In this document: positions 1 through 6,587 of the stretch, piece after piece
Numbering within the stretch: position 1 is the first letter of the stretch
Layout: each line of letters begins with the position of its first letter
DNA from: Pseudomonadota bacterium
GTDB taxonomy: Bacteria; Pseudomonadota; Alphaproteobacteria; ATCC43930; CGMCC-115725
Assembly: GCA_021790295.1 (NCBI GenBank)
Contig: JAJYIC010000027.1
Span: 1-13,531, forward strand
DNA length: 13,531 nucleotides
Reading direction: 5' to 3'
The notes under the pieces: model-generated
Database searches by the model: none
The model's input: the letters and a program-made list of their open reading frames with translations, nothing else
What the model was told of the DNA's origin: nothing
Translations under genes and position numbers: made by a program

Positions 1-410
1 AGACGGCGCAAAAGCGGTTTGATCGTCTCGGCGCCGAGAAACATCGTCTCTTCGCCCCCGCGCGCATGGAGAAGCCTGGCCGTAAATACGTGGCCGCGTT
101 CGCGATCGGCGCAAAGCTGGATTTCATCGACCGCGAGAAAATCGACCGCACGCTCGAGAGGCATCGATTCGACCGTGCAGACGAAATAGGACGGGTTCGG
201 CGGCAGGATCTTTTCTTCGCCGGTGACAAGGGCCACCGAACGCGCCCCGCGCAAACGCGCGACCCGGTCGTAATTCTCGCGCGCGAGAAGGCGCAGGGGA
301 AAACCGATCATCCCGCTTCTGTGGCCGAGCATGCGCTCGATCGCGAGATGGGTCTTGCCCGTATTGGTCGGGCCAAGGACTGCGAGAAGCCGCGGAGGGG
401 GGCGGAACAT
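1..410 (-). CDS. Suv3-like superfamily 2 RNA helicase, N-terminal part (cut by window edge)
   Basis: Read from the ATG at 410-408, the first 136 residues are open to the window edge, so the C-terminal part is missing. The Walker A motif GPTNTGKT lies at residues 13-20. It is followed by the basic, hydrophobic stretch IGFPLRLLARENYDRV (residues 35-50) typical of the Suv3 group. LVTGEEKI (61-68), a CTVESMP segment (78-84) and the Walker B/DEIQ box (95-98) come next. This order is that of the mitochondrial Suv3 helicase and its alphaproteobacterial relatives, ATP-dependent RNA unwinding enzymes thought to act in RNA turnover. The protein starts almost directly with the nucleotide-binding domain, as bacterial members do. 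It is transcribed away from the neighbouring HerA-like gene. No clear Shine-Dalgarno sequence lies in the open; a purine-rich GAGAGAA sits inside an inverted repeat just before the ATG. The family assignment is firm; the cellular role is inferred from the family. Confidence 0.88.
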   Translation of the reverse strand, partial: MFRPPPRLLAVLGPTNTGKTHLAIERMLGHRSGMIGFPLRLLARENYDRVARLRGARSVALVTGEEKILPPNPSYFVCTVESMPLERAVDFLAVDEIQLCADRERGHVFTARLLHARGGEETMFLGAETIKPLLRR

Positions 411-429
411 GAGAGAAGAGCATTCTCTC
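411..429 (-). promoter_or_regulatory. Perfect inverted repeat touching the helicase start codon
   Basis: GAGAGAA (411-417) and TTCTCTC (423-429) are exact reverse complements separated by GAGCA. On the minus strand the repeat lies immediately before the ATG and its first arm, GAGAGAA, is the only purine-rich ribosome-binding candidate. If transcribed it could form a 7-bp stem with a 5-base loop that hides the ribosome-binding site. It could equally be a protein-binding site on DNA. The repeat is seen directly; any regulatory role is inference. Confidence 0.35.
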
Positions 430-805
430 GCCGCGAAGGGAGGGCAAGAGGAAAGAGAAAAGGCGCTCTGTCTGGCTGCGCGCCAAGCGGGCAGGGGGGC
501 GTTAACCGATTTTTCGCCCCTTCTCATTTATGGATGATGCGGGCGCCTGGAGGCGTCCCTGTCGGATTTCGCGCATGGGGCAGAGATTGCTCGAAACGAG
601 CGCCTTCCACCCGCCGCTGAAGAGAAGAGAGGCCGAGAAGCCAAACGCACCTTACCCGCGCGCGGGCGAGAGGGCGGCCCTGAGCGCGAGGAGAAAGAGG
701 CGCGAAGCGCTGGGGCAGGGTCTTAGGCCCCGGAGAGGAGAAAGCGCTCGTTGCGGCCACGGGCGAACGCTCTTCTGGCGTGCCGCCCGGCAGGGGTAGA
801 GGGCC
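411..805. other. Divergent intergenic region, no gene seen
   Basis: This stretch separates the leftward helicase gene from the rightward HerA-like gene and should hold both promoters. No reading frame in it has a recognisable protein. It contains the inverted repeat at 411-429 and a 6-bp GC stem (GGGGCG 496-501, CGCCCC 515-520) around an AT-rich 13-base loop. A bulged hairpin at 541-559 (GGGCGCC / GGCGTCCC) has no T-run after it. No confident -35/-10 pair was found for either direction. Confidence 0.4.
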
Positions 806-2506
806 GTGGGCGCTTATCCTTCGCAACCGCCTTTGCCGCACTCCATCTCCTCTGCGGCCGAGGCGGCCTTTGCCTCGAGGGTTTTCGCCGAAGGGGAGGT
901 GGGAGCGAGCGAGCCCGAGCGCCGCATCGGCCGGGTCATCGCCGTCTCCGCTTCGCAAATCGCGGTCCTTCTCGACCAGCCGGTCTGCGGCCTGAACGGG
1001 ATCGGGGCGCTCGAGATCGGCGCGCTTCTCAAGGTCTATACCCGCGTCTCGACGGCCTATGGAATGGTGACGGGGCTGCGGCTGCCGCTCCCCGGTCTTG
1101 AACCTTCCGACCAGGACCTGAAGATCGCCGAACTCGAGCTTGCGGGCGAGATCATGTTCGAAAGCGAACGCGCCCAGGGCTTGTTCGAGCGCGGGGTTTC
1201 CGCCTATCCGGCGCTCGACGAAGCGGTCTATCTCGCCGGGCCCGCCGATCTTGCGCTCGTTTATGCGCGTCCCAACGCCGCGACGGCGGCGATAGGCACC
1301 ATCTACCAGGACATCGCGGTCCCCGCCTACATCCTCACCGACGAGCTTTTCGGCAAGCATTTCAGCATCGTCGGCACCACCGGCTCGGGCAAGTCCTGCG
1401 TTGTCGTCGCGATCCTGCGCGCGGTCATCGCGGCCAATCCCCATGCCCATGTGATGCTGCTCGACCCGCACGGAGAATACGCGAGCGCCATCGGCGATAT
1501 GGCTGCGGTGCTCAGCCCCCTGGCCGGGCTTTATCTGCCGTACTGGCTTTTCAATTTCGAAGAGATCGTGGAGATCGTCATCGGCCCCGACGCCCACCCC
1601 GAGCAAGCGAAGATCCTCGGCGAGGCGATCCTTTCGGCAAAGCAATCCTTTTTTGCCAAATCCGGGCTCGACGCTCACGGCACCGTCGATACTCCGGCTC
1701 CTTATCCGATGTCGGATGTCCTGCGCTTTCTCGACGCAGCGATGGGAAGCCTCAACCGGCCGGAGAACGTCGCGGTCTATCAAAGCCTGCGCAACCGCAT
1801 TGTCGCGCTGCAGACCGATCCCCGTTACGATTTTGTGTTCGGGGGACGTTTCCGCCTTCGCGACGAGCTTCCGGATATTCTTTCGCGGCTTTTCCGCATA
1901 CCGGTGCAGAACAAGCCGATCACGATCCTCGACGTCTCGGGGATCCCTTCGGAAGTGTTGAACGTCGTCGTCTCGGTTCTCTGCCGTCTCGCATTCGATT
2001 TCGCCTTGTGGAGCGAAAGCCCGATCCCGATCACGATCGTGTGCGAAGAGGCCCATCGTTATGCGCCGCGCGATCGCGGCCTCGGTTTCGAGCCGGCCAA
2101 ACGCGCGCTCTCGCGGATCGCCAAGGAAGGCCGCAAATATGGGGTTTCCCTTTGCGTCGTCACGCAAAGGCCTTCCGATCTCGCCCCCGGCCTGCTTTCC
2201 GAATGCAACACCCTTTTCGCTTTGCGCATGACCAATCAGGACGACCAGGACATCGTCCGCGGCGCGGTTCCCGAAGCCTCCCACGGGCTGATGAATTTTC
2301 TCCCGGCGCTGCGCAACGGCGAGGCGATCGTCGTCGGCGAAGGGGTATCGCTGCCGATGCGCATTGCCCTTGCCTATCTGCCCGAAGCCCGCCGGCCGAA
2401 AAGCGCGACGGCTTCCTTTTCCAAGGCTTGGCGCCGGGATCCCGACGCGAGCGCAGTGGCGCGCACCGTCGAACGCTGGCGCCGCGGCATCCGCGACGCT
2501 CCTTAA
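806..2506 (+). CDS. HerA-type hexameric ATPase / DNA translocase-like protein (HAS-barrel plus DUF87)
   Basis: This is a 566-residue P-loop ATPase of the HerA/FtsK superfamily. After a poorly conserved N-terminus (1-35), residues about 38-95 fit the HAS-barrel, beginning RRIGRVIAVS (39-48). The core follows, with Walker A GTTGSGKS at 190-197, LLDPHGEY at 218-225, a Walker B-like strand ending CEEAH (413-417) and the conserved VTQRPSDLAPGLLSECNT (452-469), the sensor region of this family. HerA proteins form hexameric rings that move DNA and usually work with the nuclease NurA in end resection. No NurA, Mre11 or Rad50 gene is in view, so the partner is unknown here. The GTG start is supported by an in-frame stop at 797-799 and AGGGG at 792-796, 9 bases ahead. 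A stem-loop begins at the stop codon and probably ends the transcript. The family is clear, the precise job is not. Confidence 0.88.
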   Translation: MGAYPSQPPLPHSISSAAEAAFASRVFAEGEVGASEPERRIGRVIAVSASQIAVLLDQPVCGLNGIGALEIGALLKVYTRVSTAYGMVTGLRLPLPGLEPSDQDLKIAELELAGEIMFESERAQGLFERGVSAYPALDEAVYLAGPADLALVYARPNAATAAIGTIYQDIAVPAYILTDELFGKHFSIVGTTGSGKSCVVVAILRAVIAANPHAHVMLLDPHGEYASAIGDMAAVLSPLAGLYLPYWLFNFEEIVEIVIGPDAHPEQAKILGEAILSAKQSFFAKSGLDAHGTVDTPAPYPMSDVLRFLDAAMGSLNRPENVAVYQSLRNRIVALQTDPRYDFVFGGRFRLRDELPDILSRLFRIPVQNKPITILDVSGIPSEVLNVVVSVLCRLAFDFALWSESPIPITIVCEEAHRYAPRDRGLGFEPAKRALSRIAKEGRKYGVSLCVVTQRPSDLAPGLLSECNTLFALRMTNQDDQDIVRGAVPEASHGLMNFLPALRNGEAIVVGEGVSLPMRIALAYLPEARRPKSATASFSKAWRRDPDASAVARTVERWRRGIRDAP

Positions 2507-2539
2507 GAGGCGCCAAAGCCCTTGCGGCTTTGGCCTCTT
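2505..2539 (+). terminator. Strong stem-loop at the end of the HerA-like gene, probable terminator
   Basis: CCAAAGCC (2513-2520) pairs perfectly with GGCTTTGG (2526-2533) around the loop CTTGC. The stem extends, after a 2-base bulge, through AAGAGG (2505-2510) with CCTCTT (2534-2539), giving 14 paired bases. The outer strand begins in the TAA stop codon of the HerA-like gene. There is no long T-run, only CTCTT at the 3' side, so termination may be partial. It would separate the HerA-like transcript from htpG. Confidence 0.6.
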
Positions 2540-2595
2540 CGCCACATATCTGCCCCCGTTCAGAAGGCCGGCTCCTCGGCTTCGACGGCGGGGTC

Positions 2596-4473
2596 ATGAC
2601 CCAGGAAACCATGAACTTCCAGGCGGAGGTCAGCCGCCTTCTCGATATCGTCGCGCATTCTCTTTACAGCCAGAAAGAGATTTTCCTGCGCGAACTCGTT
2701 TCGAACGCTTCGGATGCCTGCGATCGGCTGCGCTATGCGGCGCTTCTCGATCCCGCTCTCGGCGAAAGCGCGGGGCCTTTCAAGATCCTTCTTATCCCCG
2801 ACCGGAAGGCGAAGACGCTGGTCGTTGCCGATAACGGCATCGGCATGAACCGGCAGGAGCTGATCGACAATCTCGGCACCATCGCCCGTTCCGGAACGGC
2901 CGCCTTCTTGCAGCAACTTTCGGGCGACAGCCGCAAGGATATGAACCTGATCGGCCAATTCGGGGTCGGCTTCTATTCCGCCTTTATGGTCGCCGAAAGG
3001 GTCGAGGTCGAAACCCGCAAGGCCGGGGAAAGCCAAGGCTGGCGCTGGATTTCCGACGGCAAAGGGGCGTTTGCGGTCGAACCCGCCGAAGACATCGAGC
3101 ACGGCGCCAAAATCATCCTCCACCTTCGCGCCGAAGACGAGGAATTCCTCGAAGCCGCGCGTCTCAAGCGGATCGTCAAAGCCTATTCCGACCACATCGG
3201 TTTGCCGATCGTCCTTGTCGAAGCGGGCAAGGAGGAGACGATCAACACCGCCTCGGCTTTGTGGACCCGCCCCAAAAGCGAGATCACCGCCCTGCAGTAC
3301 AAGGAATTCTACCATCACGTCGCGCACAGTTTCGACGATCCCTGGCTGACGCTCCACGCCAAGGTCGAGGGCATCCTCGAATACGCCTATCTTCTCTTTG
3401 TGCCCGGAACAAAACCGTTCGATCTTTTCGACCCGGAACGAAAGAGTCGGGTCAAGCTTTATGTGCGCAGGGTTTTCATCACCGATGAGGGGACCGAACT
3501 CTTGCCCTCTTATTTGCGCTTTCTGCGCGGGATCGTCGACAGCGAGGACTTGCCTCTCAACATCAGCCGCGAGATGCAGCAGAGAAACCCTTTGACGGCG
3601 AAGATACGCCAGCAGTTAACGCGCCGGGTTCTGAGTGAGATTTCAAAAAAGGCAGGGGATGATCCGGAAGAATATGCCAAATGCTGGGAAAATTTCGGTG
3701 CGGTCCTCAAAGAAGGTCTTTACGAGGACAGCGAGAACAAAGAAACACTCCTCCCTTTGCTTCGTTTCCGTTCGACGGAACGAGATGGTCTGATTTCTCT
3801 TGACGATTATGTCTCTCAGATGAAAGAGGGGCAGAACGCCCTCTATACCATCAGCGGCGACAGCCTCGATCTGACGAGGAAAAGCCCGCAGCTCGAAGGC
3901 TTCCGCGCCCGCGGCGTCGAGGTTCTGCTGATGACCGACGCGATCGACGAATTCTGGATGCCGGCGGTCGCAAGCTACAAGGATAAGCCTTTCCGCTCTG
4001 CGACGCGCGGCGGCGCCGACCTCGACAAGATCGCTCCTCTTCCAGAGGCGAGCGGGGCAAAACCGGCGCCGCCGCAAAAGCTGCAAAGCCTGATCGCGAT
4101 CTTCAAGCTCGCCCTTGGCGAGGCCGTCAAGGATGTCCGTGCCTCACAGCGCCTGACCGACAGCCCGGTCTGCCTGGTCGCCGAAGAGGGCGACATCGAC
4201 ATTCATTTCGAAAGGATTCTCAAAGAGCACCGCCAGCTCGAAAGCGGTGCAAAGCGCATCCTCGAGATCAATCCGCGGCACCCTTTGATCGAACGCCTTG
4301 CGGTCCTCGTCGGCGAAAGCGGCGCTTCCGATCGGCTCGGCGAATTCGCCTGGCTTTTTCTCGACCAGGCCCGCATCGTCGAAGGCGAGCCTTTGCCCGA
4401 TGCGGCCGCTTTTGTTCGCCGTCTTGCTCATCTGCTCGAAGAGGGCCTGGGCGAAGTGCCAACGAGAGCGTGA
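2596..4473 (+). CDS. htpG: Molecular chaperone HtpG (bacterial Hsp90)
   Basis: The product has 625 residues, essentially the length of E. coli HtpG, and is a cytoplasmic ATP-dependent homodimeric chaperone that refolds or remodels client proteins, often with DnaK. The GHKL (Bergerat) ATP site is complete: LRELVSNASDA with E33 and N37, DNGIGM at 79-84, and the glycine-rich lid sequence GQFGVGFYSAF at 120-130. The middle domain carries LPLNISRE (319-326), which includes the conserved catalytic-loop arginine. The C-terminal dimerisation domain carries LEINPRHPL (556-564). The ATG at 2596 is chosen because MTQETMNFQ lines up with the QETRGFQ-type N-terminus of known HtpG. An ATG at 2611 is preceded by AGGAAA and is a possible alternative. 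The frame is open upstream into the HerA-like gene, but that part is not HtpG-like. It lies 89 bases after the HerA-like stop, behind a stem-loop, so it probably has its own promoter. Confidence 0.97.
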   Translation: MTQETMNFQAEVSRLLDIVAHSLYSQKEIFLRELVSNASDACDRLRYAALLDPALGESAGPFKILLIPDRKAKTLVVADNGIGMNRQELIDNLGTIARSGTAAFLQQLSGDSRKDMNLIGQFGVGFYSAFMVAERVEVETRKAGESQGWRWISDGKGAFAVEPAEDIEHGAKIILHLRAEDEEFLEAARLKRIVKAYSDHIGLPIVLVEAGKEETINTASALWTRPKSEITALQYKEFYHHVAHSFDDPWLTLHAKVEGILEYAYLLFVPGTKPFDLFDPERKSRVKLYVRRVFITDEGTELLPSYLRFLRGIVDSEDLPLNISREMQQRNPLTAKIRQQLTRRVLSEISKKAGDDPEEYAKCWENFGAVLKEGLYEDSENKETLLPLLRFRSTERDGLISLDDYVSQMKEGQNALYTISGDSLDLTRKSPQLEGFRARGVEVLLMTDAIDEFWMPAVASYKDKPFRSATRGGADLDKIAPLPEASGAKPAPPQKLQSLIAIFKLALGEAVKDVRASQRLTDSPVCLVAEEGDIDIHFERILKEHRQLESGAKRILEINPRHPLIERLAVLVGESGASDRLGEFAWLFLDQARIVEGEPLPDAAAFVRRLAHLLEEGLGEVPTRA

Positions 4474-4799
4474 AGGCTGCATATCAGCTTTGCCCTCGCA
4501 GCGGGCAGGGGCTTTCCCCATATCATCTTCGGCGTCTTTCCCCTGGCGCCCAACCCCTTCGAGCAGAAATGGAGGCGCTCCCAAGAAAGCGGCCCCAGAA
4601 AGAGACCACGCGAGAGGAAAGATGACCTGCCGAAAACTTGGGGGTATAAGGCGCTGCCGCGGCGGCCTGAAGGCGGATTTGCCGCGGGCCGAGAGGGGCG
4701 AGGGACGAAGGGCGCAGTCGGGCAGACGGTTGCGGGCGCGTTCCGGTTTTTGTGCCAAGGGCCGAAGGGAGCCTAGCGCCGGCGGGCGGGAGAGGTCTG
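4474..4799. other. Intergenic region between htpG and the oxidoreductase operon
   Basis: No convincing gene was found. Just after htpG, GGGG (4508-4511) and CCCC (4516-4519) make a short hairpin with loop CTTT, too weak to call as a terminator. A GGTATAAG sequence at 4643-4650 resembles a -10 element, but no matching -35 was found. CCGCGGC (4657-4663) pairs perfectly with GCCGCGG (4681-4687) around a 17-base loop that itself holds a small GCC-TGAA-GGC hairpin; this would lie in the 5' leader of the operon. The operon promoter should be in this stretch, but its position is not established. Confidence 0.4.
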
Positions 4800-6587
4800 T
4801 TGCAACCCACTGATATCCGAAATCCCGATTATTTTCACAAGGTCGTCGACTGCCAGTGGGCGTGTCCCTCGCATACCCCGGTGCCGGAATACATCCGTCT
4901 TATCGCCGCCCGCCGCTATACCGACGCCTATATGGTCAACTGGGTTTCAAACGTCTTCCCGGGGATCCTGGGGCGCACCTGCGACCGGCCTTGCGAACCC
5001 GCCTGCCGGCGCGGGCGGGTCGAAAGCGAGCCGGTGGCGATCTGCCGCCTGAAACGCGTCGCGGCCGACAACAAAGGCGACATCCGTCCTTTTCTGCCGC
5101 AAATCCCGCGCCAAAAGAACGGCAAAAGGGTGGCGCTTATCGGCGCTGGGCCGGCCTCTCTCACCGTCGCACGCGATCTCCTCCCGCTCGGTTACGAGTG
5201 CGTCCTTTTCGACGGCGAAAAGCGGGCGGGCGGCATGATCTGGACGCAGATCCCGCGCTTTCGCCTGCCCGAAGAGGTGATCGACGAAGAGGTCGGGCTC
5301 ATTCTCGAGATGGGGGTTGAGACCCGCTTCGGCCACTATGTATCGAGCCTCAAGGGCCTTCTGGCGGAAGGGTGGGACGCCGTTTTTGTCGGTTCGGGGG
5401 CGCCGCGCGGGCGCGATCTCGACATTCCCGGAAGGCGCGAGGCGGCGTCCAATATTCACATCGGCATCGACTGGCTGGCGAGCGTCGCCTTTGGCCACAC
5501 CACCCACATCGGCCAGCGCGTCGTGGTTTTGGGCGGCGGCAACACGGCGATGGATTGCTGCCGTTCCTCGCGCCGTCTCGGCGGCGAGGAAGTGAGCGTC
5601 GTCGTGCGCAGCGGCTTCGAGGAGATGAAGGCCTCCGCCTGGGAAAAGGAGGATGCGATCCGCGAGGGGATTCCGATCCTCAACTATCTCGTACCGAAGG
5701 CGTTTACGCATGAGGGCGGGCGGCTCGACGGCGTCCTTTTCGAAAAGGTGAAAGCGGTATACGACGCCGGCGGCCGGCGCAGCCTCGTGCCGACGGGAGA
5801 GCCCGACATTCACATCGCCTGCGACGACGCGCTCGTCGCCGTCGGCCAGGAAAACGCCTTTCCCTGGATCGAACGCGACATCGGCATCGAGTTCGACCGC
5901 TCCGGGATGCCAAGGGTCGACCCGAAGACGATGGGTTCCAGTCTTGCGAACGTGTTTTTCGGGGGCGATGCCGCATTCGGCCCGAAAAACATCATCTGGG
6001 CCGTCGCTCACGGGCACGAGGCGGCGGTGTCGATCGACAAGCTTTGCCACGGCGAGGATGTGAACGAGAGGCCGGCGCCTCAGACTTCGCTCATCAGCCA
6101 GAAGATGGGCATCCACGAATGGAGCTACGACAACGCCATCACCACCGACAATCGTTACCGCGTCCCCCATCACGACAATAGGGTGGCGCTCGCCGACATC
6201 AAGGTCGAGGTCGAACTCGGTTACGATGAAGGGCTCGGTTATCTGGAGGCGGAGCGCTGTCTCAACTGCGATGTAGAGACGGTGTTCACCGGGCCGCTCT
6301 GCATCGAATGCGACGCCTGCGTCGACATCTGCCCGATGGATTGCATCACCTTCACCGATGACGGCAGCGAAGCAGAGCTGCGCGGGCGTCTCAATGCCCC
6401 GGCTCTCAATCGCACCCAGGATCTTTACATCGGCGGTTCGCTAAAGACTGGCCGCATCATGGTCAAAGACGAAGACCTTTGTCTGCATTGCGGCCTTTGC
6501 GCCGAACGCTGCCCCACCGGAGCCTGGGACATGCGCAAGTTCCTTCTCAATATGACCGAGGCCGGGCCCTCATGCCGAAGCCGATAG
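4800..6587 (+). CDS. GltD-like FAD/NAD(P) oxidoreductase subunit with C-terminal two-cluster ferredoxin domain (electron-transfer subunit of 2-oxoacid oxidoreductase)
   Basis: This 595-residue iron-sulfur flavoprotein resembles the small subunit of glutamate synthase but has an extra ferredoxin part. N-terminal cysteines C18, C22, C61, C65, C69 and C82 match the GltD-type cluster-binding domain. The FAD Rossmann motif GAGPAS is at 115-120, the NAD(P) motif GGGNTAMD at 245-252 and the second FAD contact FFGGDAAFG at 386-394. The C-terminus has CIECDACVDICPMDC (C501, C504, C507, C511, C515) and CLHCGLCAERCP (C561, C564, C567, C571), enough for two [4Fe-4S] clusters. It overlaps the next gene by 16 bases. 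The likely role is to carry electrons between the 2-oxoacid oxidoreductase and NAD(P), comparable to the third subunit reported for the 2-oxoglutarate:NADP oxidoreductase of aromatic-degrading Azoarcus. The TTG start is chosen because family members begin about here and AGAGG (4791-4795) precedes it. A GTG at 4752 would add 16 unlikely residues. Confidence 0.85.
   Translation: MQPTDIRNPDYFHKVVDCQWACPSHTPVPEYIRLIAARRYTDAYMVNWVSNVFPGILGRTCDRPCEPACRRGRVESEPVAICRLKRVAADNKGDIRPFLPQIPRQKNGKRVALIGAGPASLTVARDLLPLGYECVLFDGEKRAGGMIWTQIPRFRLPEEVIDEEVGLILEMGVETRFGHYVSSLKGLLAEGWDAVFVGSGAPRGRDLDIPGRREAASNIHIGIDWLASVAFGHTTHIGQRVVVLGGGNTAMDCCRSSRRLGGEEVSVVVRSGFEEMKASAWEKEDAIREGIPILNYLVPKAFTHEGGRLDGVLFEKVKAVYDAGGRRSLVPTGEPDIHIACDDALVAVGQENAFPWIERDIGIEFDRSGMPRVDPKTMGSSLANVFFGGDAAFGPKNIIWAVAHGHEAAVSIDKLCHGEDVNERPAPQTSLISQKMGIHEWSYDNAITTDNRYRVPHHDNRVALADIKVEVELGYDEGLGYLEAERCLNCDVETVFTGPLCIECDACVDICPMDCITFTDDGSEAELRGRLNAPALNRTQDLYIGGSLKTGRIMVKDEDLCLHCGLCAERCPTGAWDMRKFLLNMTEAGPSCRSR

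Noticed and set aside
541..559. GC-rich hairpin in the divergent region considered as a terminator
   Set aside because: The stem has a bulge and no T-run, and neither flanking gene ends here.
66..799. Small plus-strand open frames in the left end and divergent intergenic region
   Set aside because: Those before 410 are antisense to the Suv3-like helicase, whose motifs are unmistakable. Those between 411 and 799 have no convincing start signal, no recognisable domain and low-complexity R/G/A/P-rich products.
524..2545. Long minus-strand open frame of 673 codons opposite the HerA-like gene
   Set aside because: The forward strand encodes a protein with complete ATPase motifs. The reverse frame has no recognisable domain and is the expected mirror of strong G/C third positions. 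The same holds for the long reverse frames at 2560-3357, 4947-6173, 6983-8314, 8486-9352, 10275-10793, 10839-11618 and 12292-13272.
2521..2552. Heat-shock (sigma-32-type) promoter for htpG: CTTG at 2521 and CATATCT at 2545
   Set aside because: The -10-like part differs at one consensus base, and the 20-base spacing exceeds the 17-18 bases I recall for alphaproteobacterial heat-shock promoters. The CTTG also lies in the loop of the terminator stem. It is suggestive but not good enough to annotate.
2008..2595. Open frame extending 196 codons upstream of htpG
   Set aside because: It overlaps the HerA-like gene in another frame and shows no HtpG similarity. The conserved HtpG N-terminus begins at the ATG at 2596.
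4752..4799. Upstream GTG start for the FAD/NAD(P) subunit
   Set aside because: No ribosome-binding site precedes it and the 16 added residues (rich in G, A, R, P) look non-coding. The TTG at 4800 has AGAGG just upstream and fits the family N-terminus.
6479..6571. Upstream extension of the KorA-like frame
   Set aside because: It lies in another frame over the ferredoxin-encoding end of the preceding gene, whose cysteine motif is clearly real. KorA similarity starts after the ATG at 6572.
4800..6587. Glutamate synthase small subunit (gltD) proper
   Set aside because: The protein has an extra C-terminal ferredoxin domain with two cluster motifs, there is no gltB beside it, and it is locked in an operon with 2-oxoacid oxidoreductase subunits.
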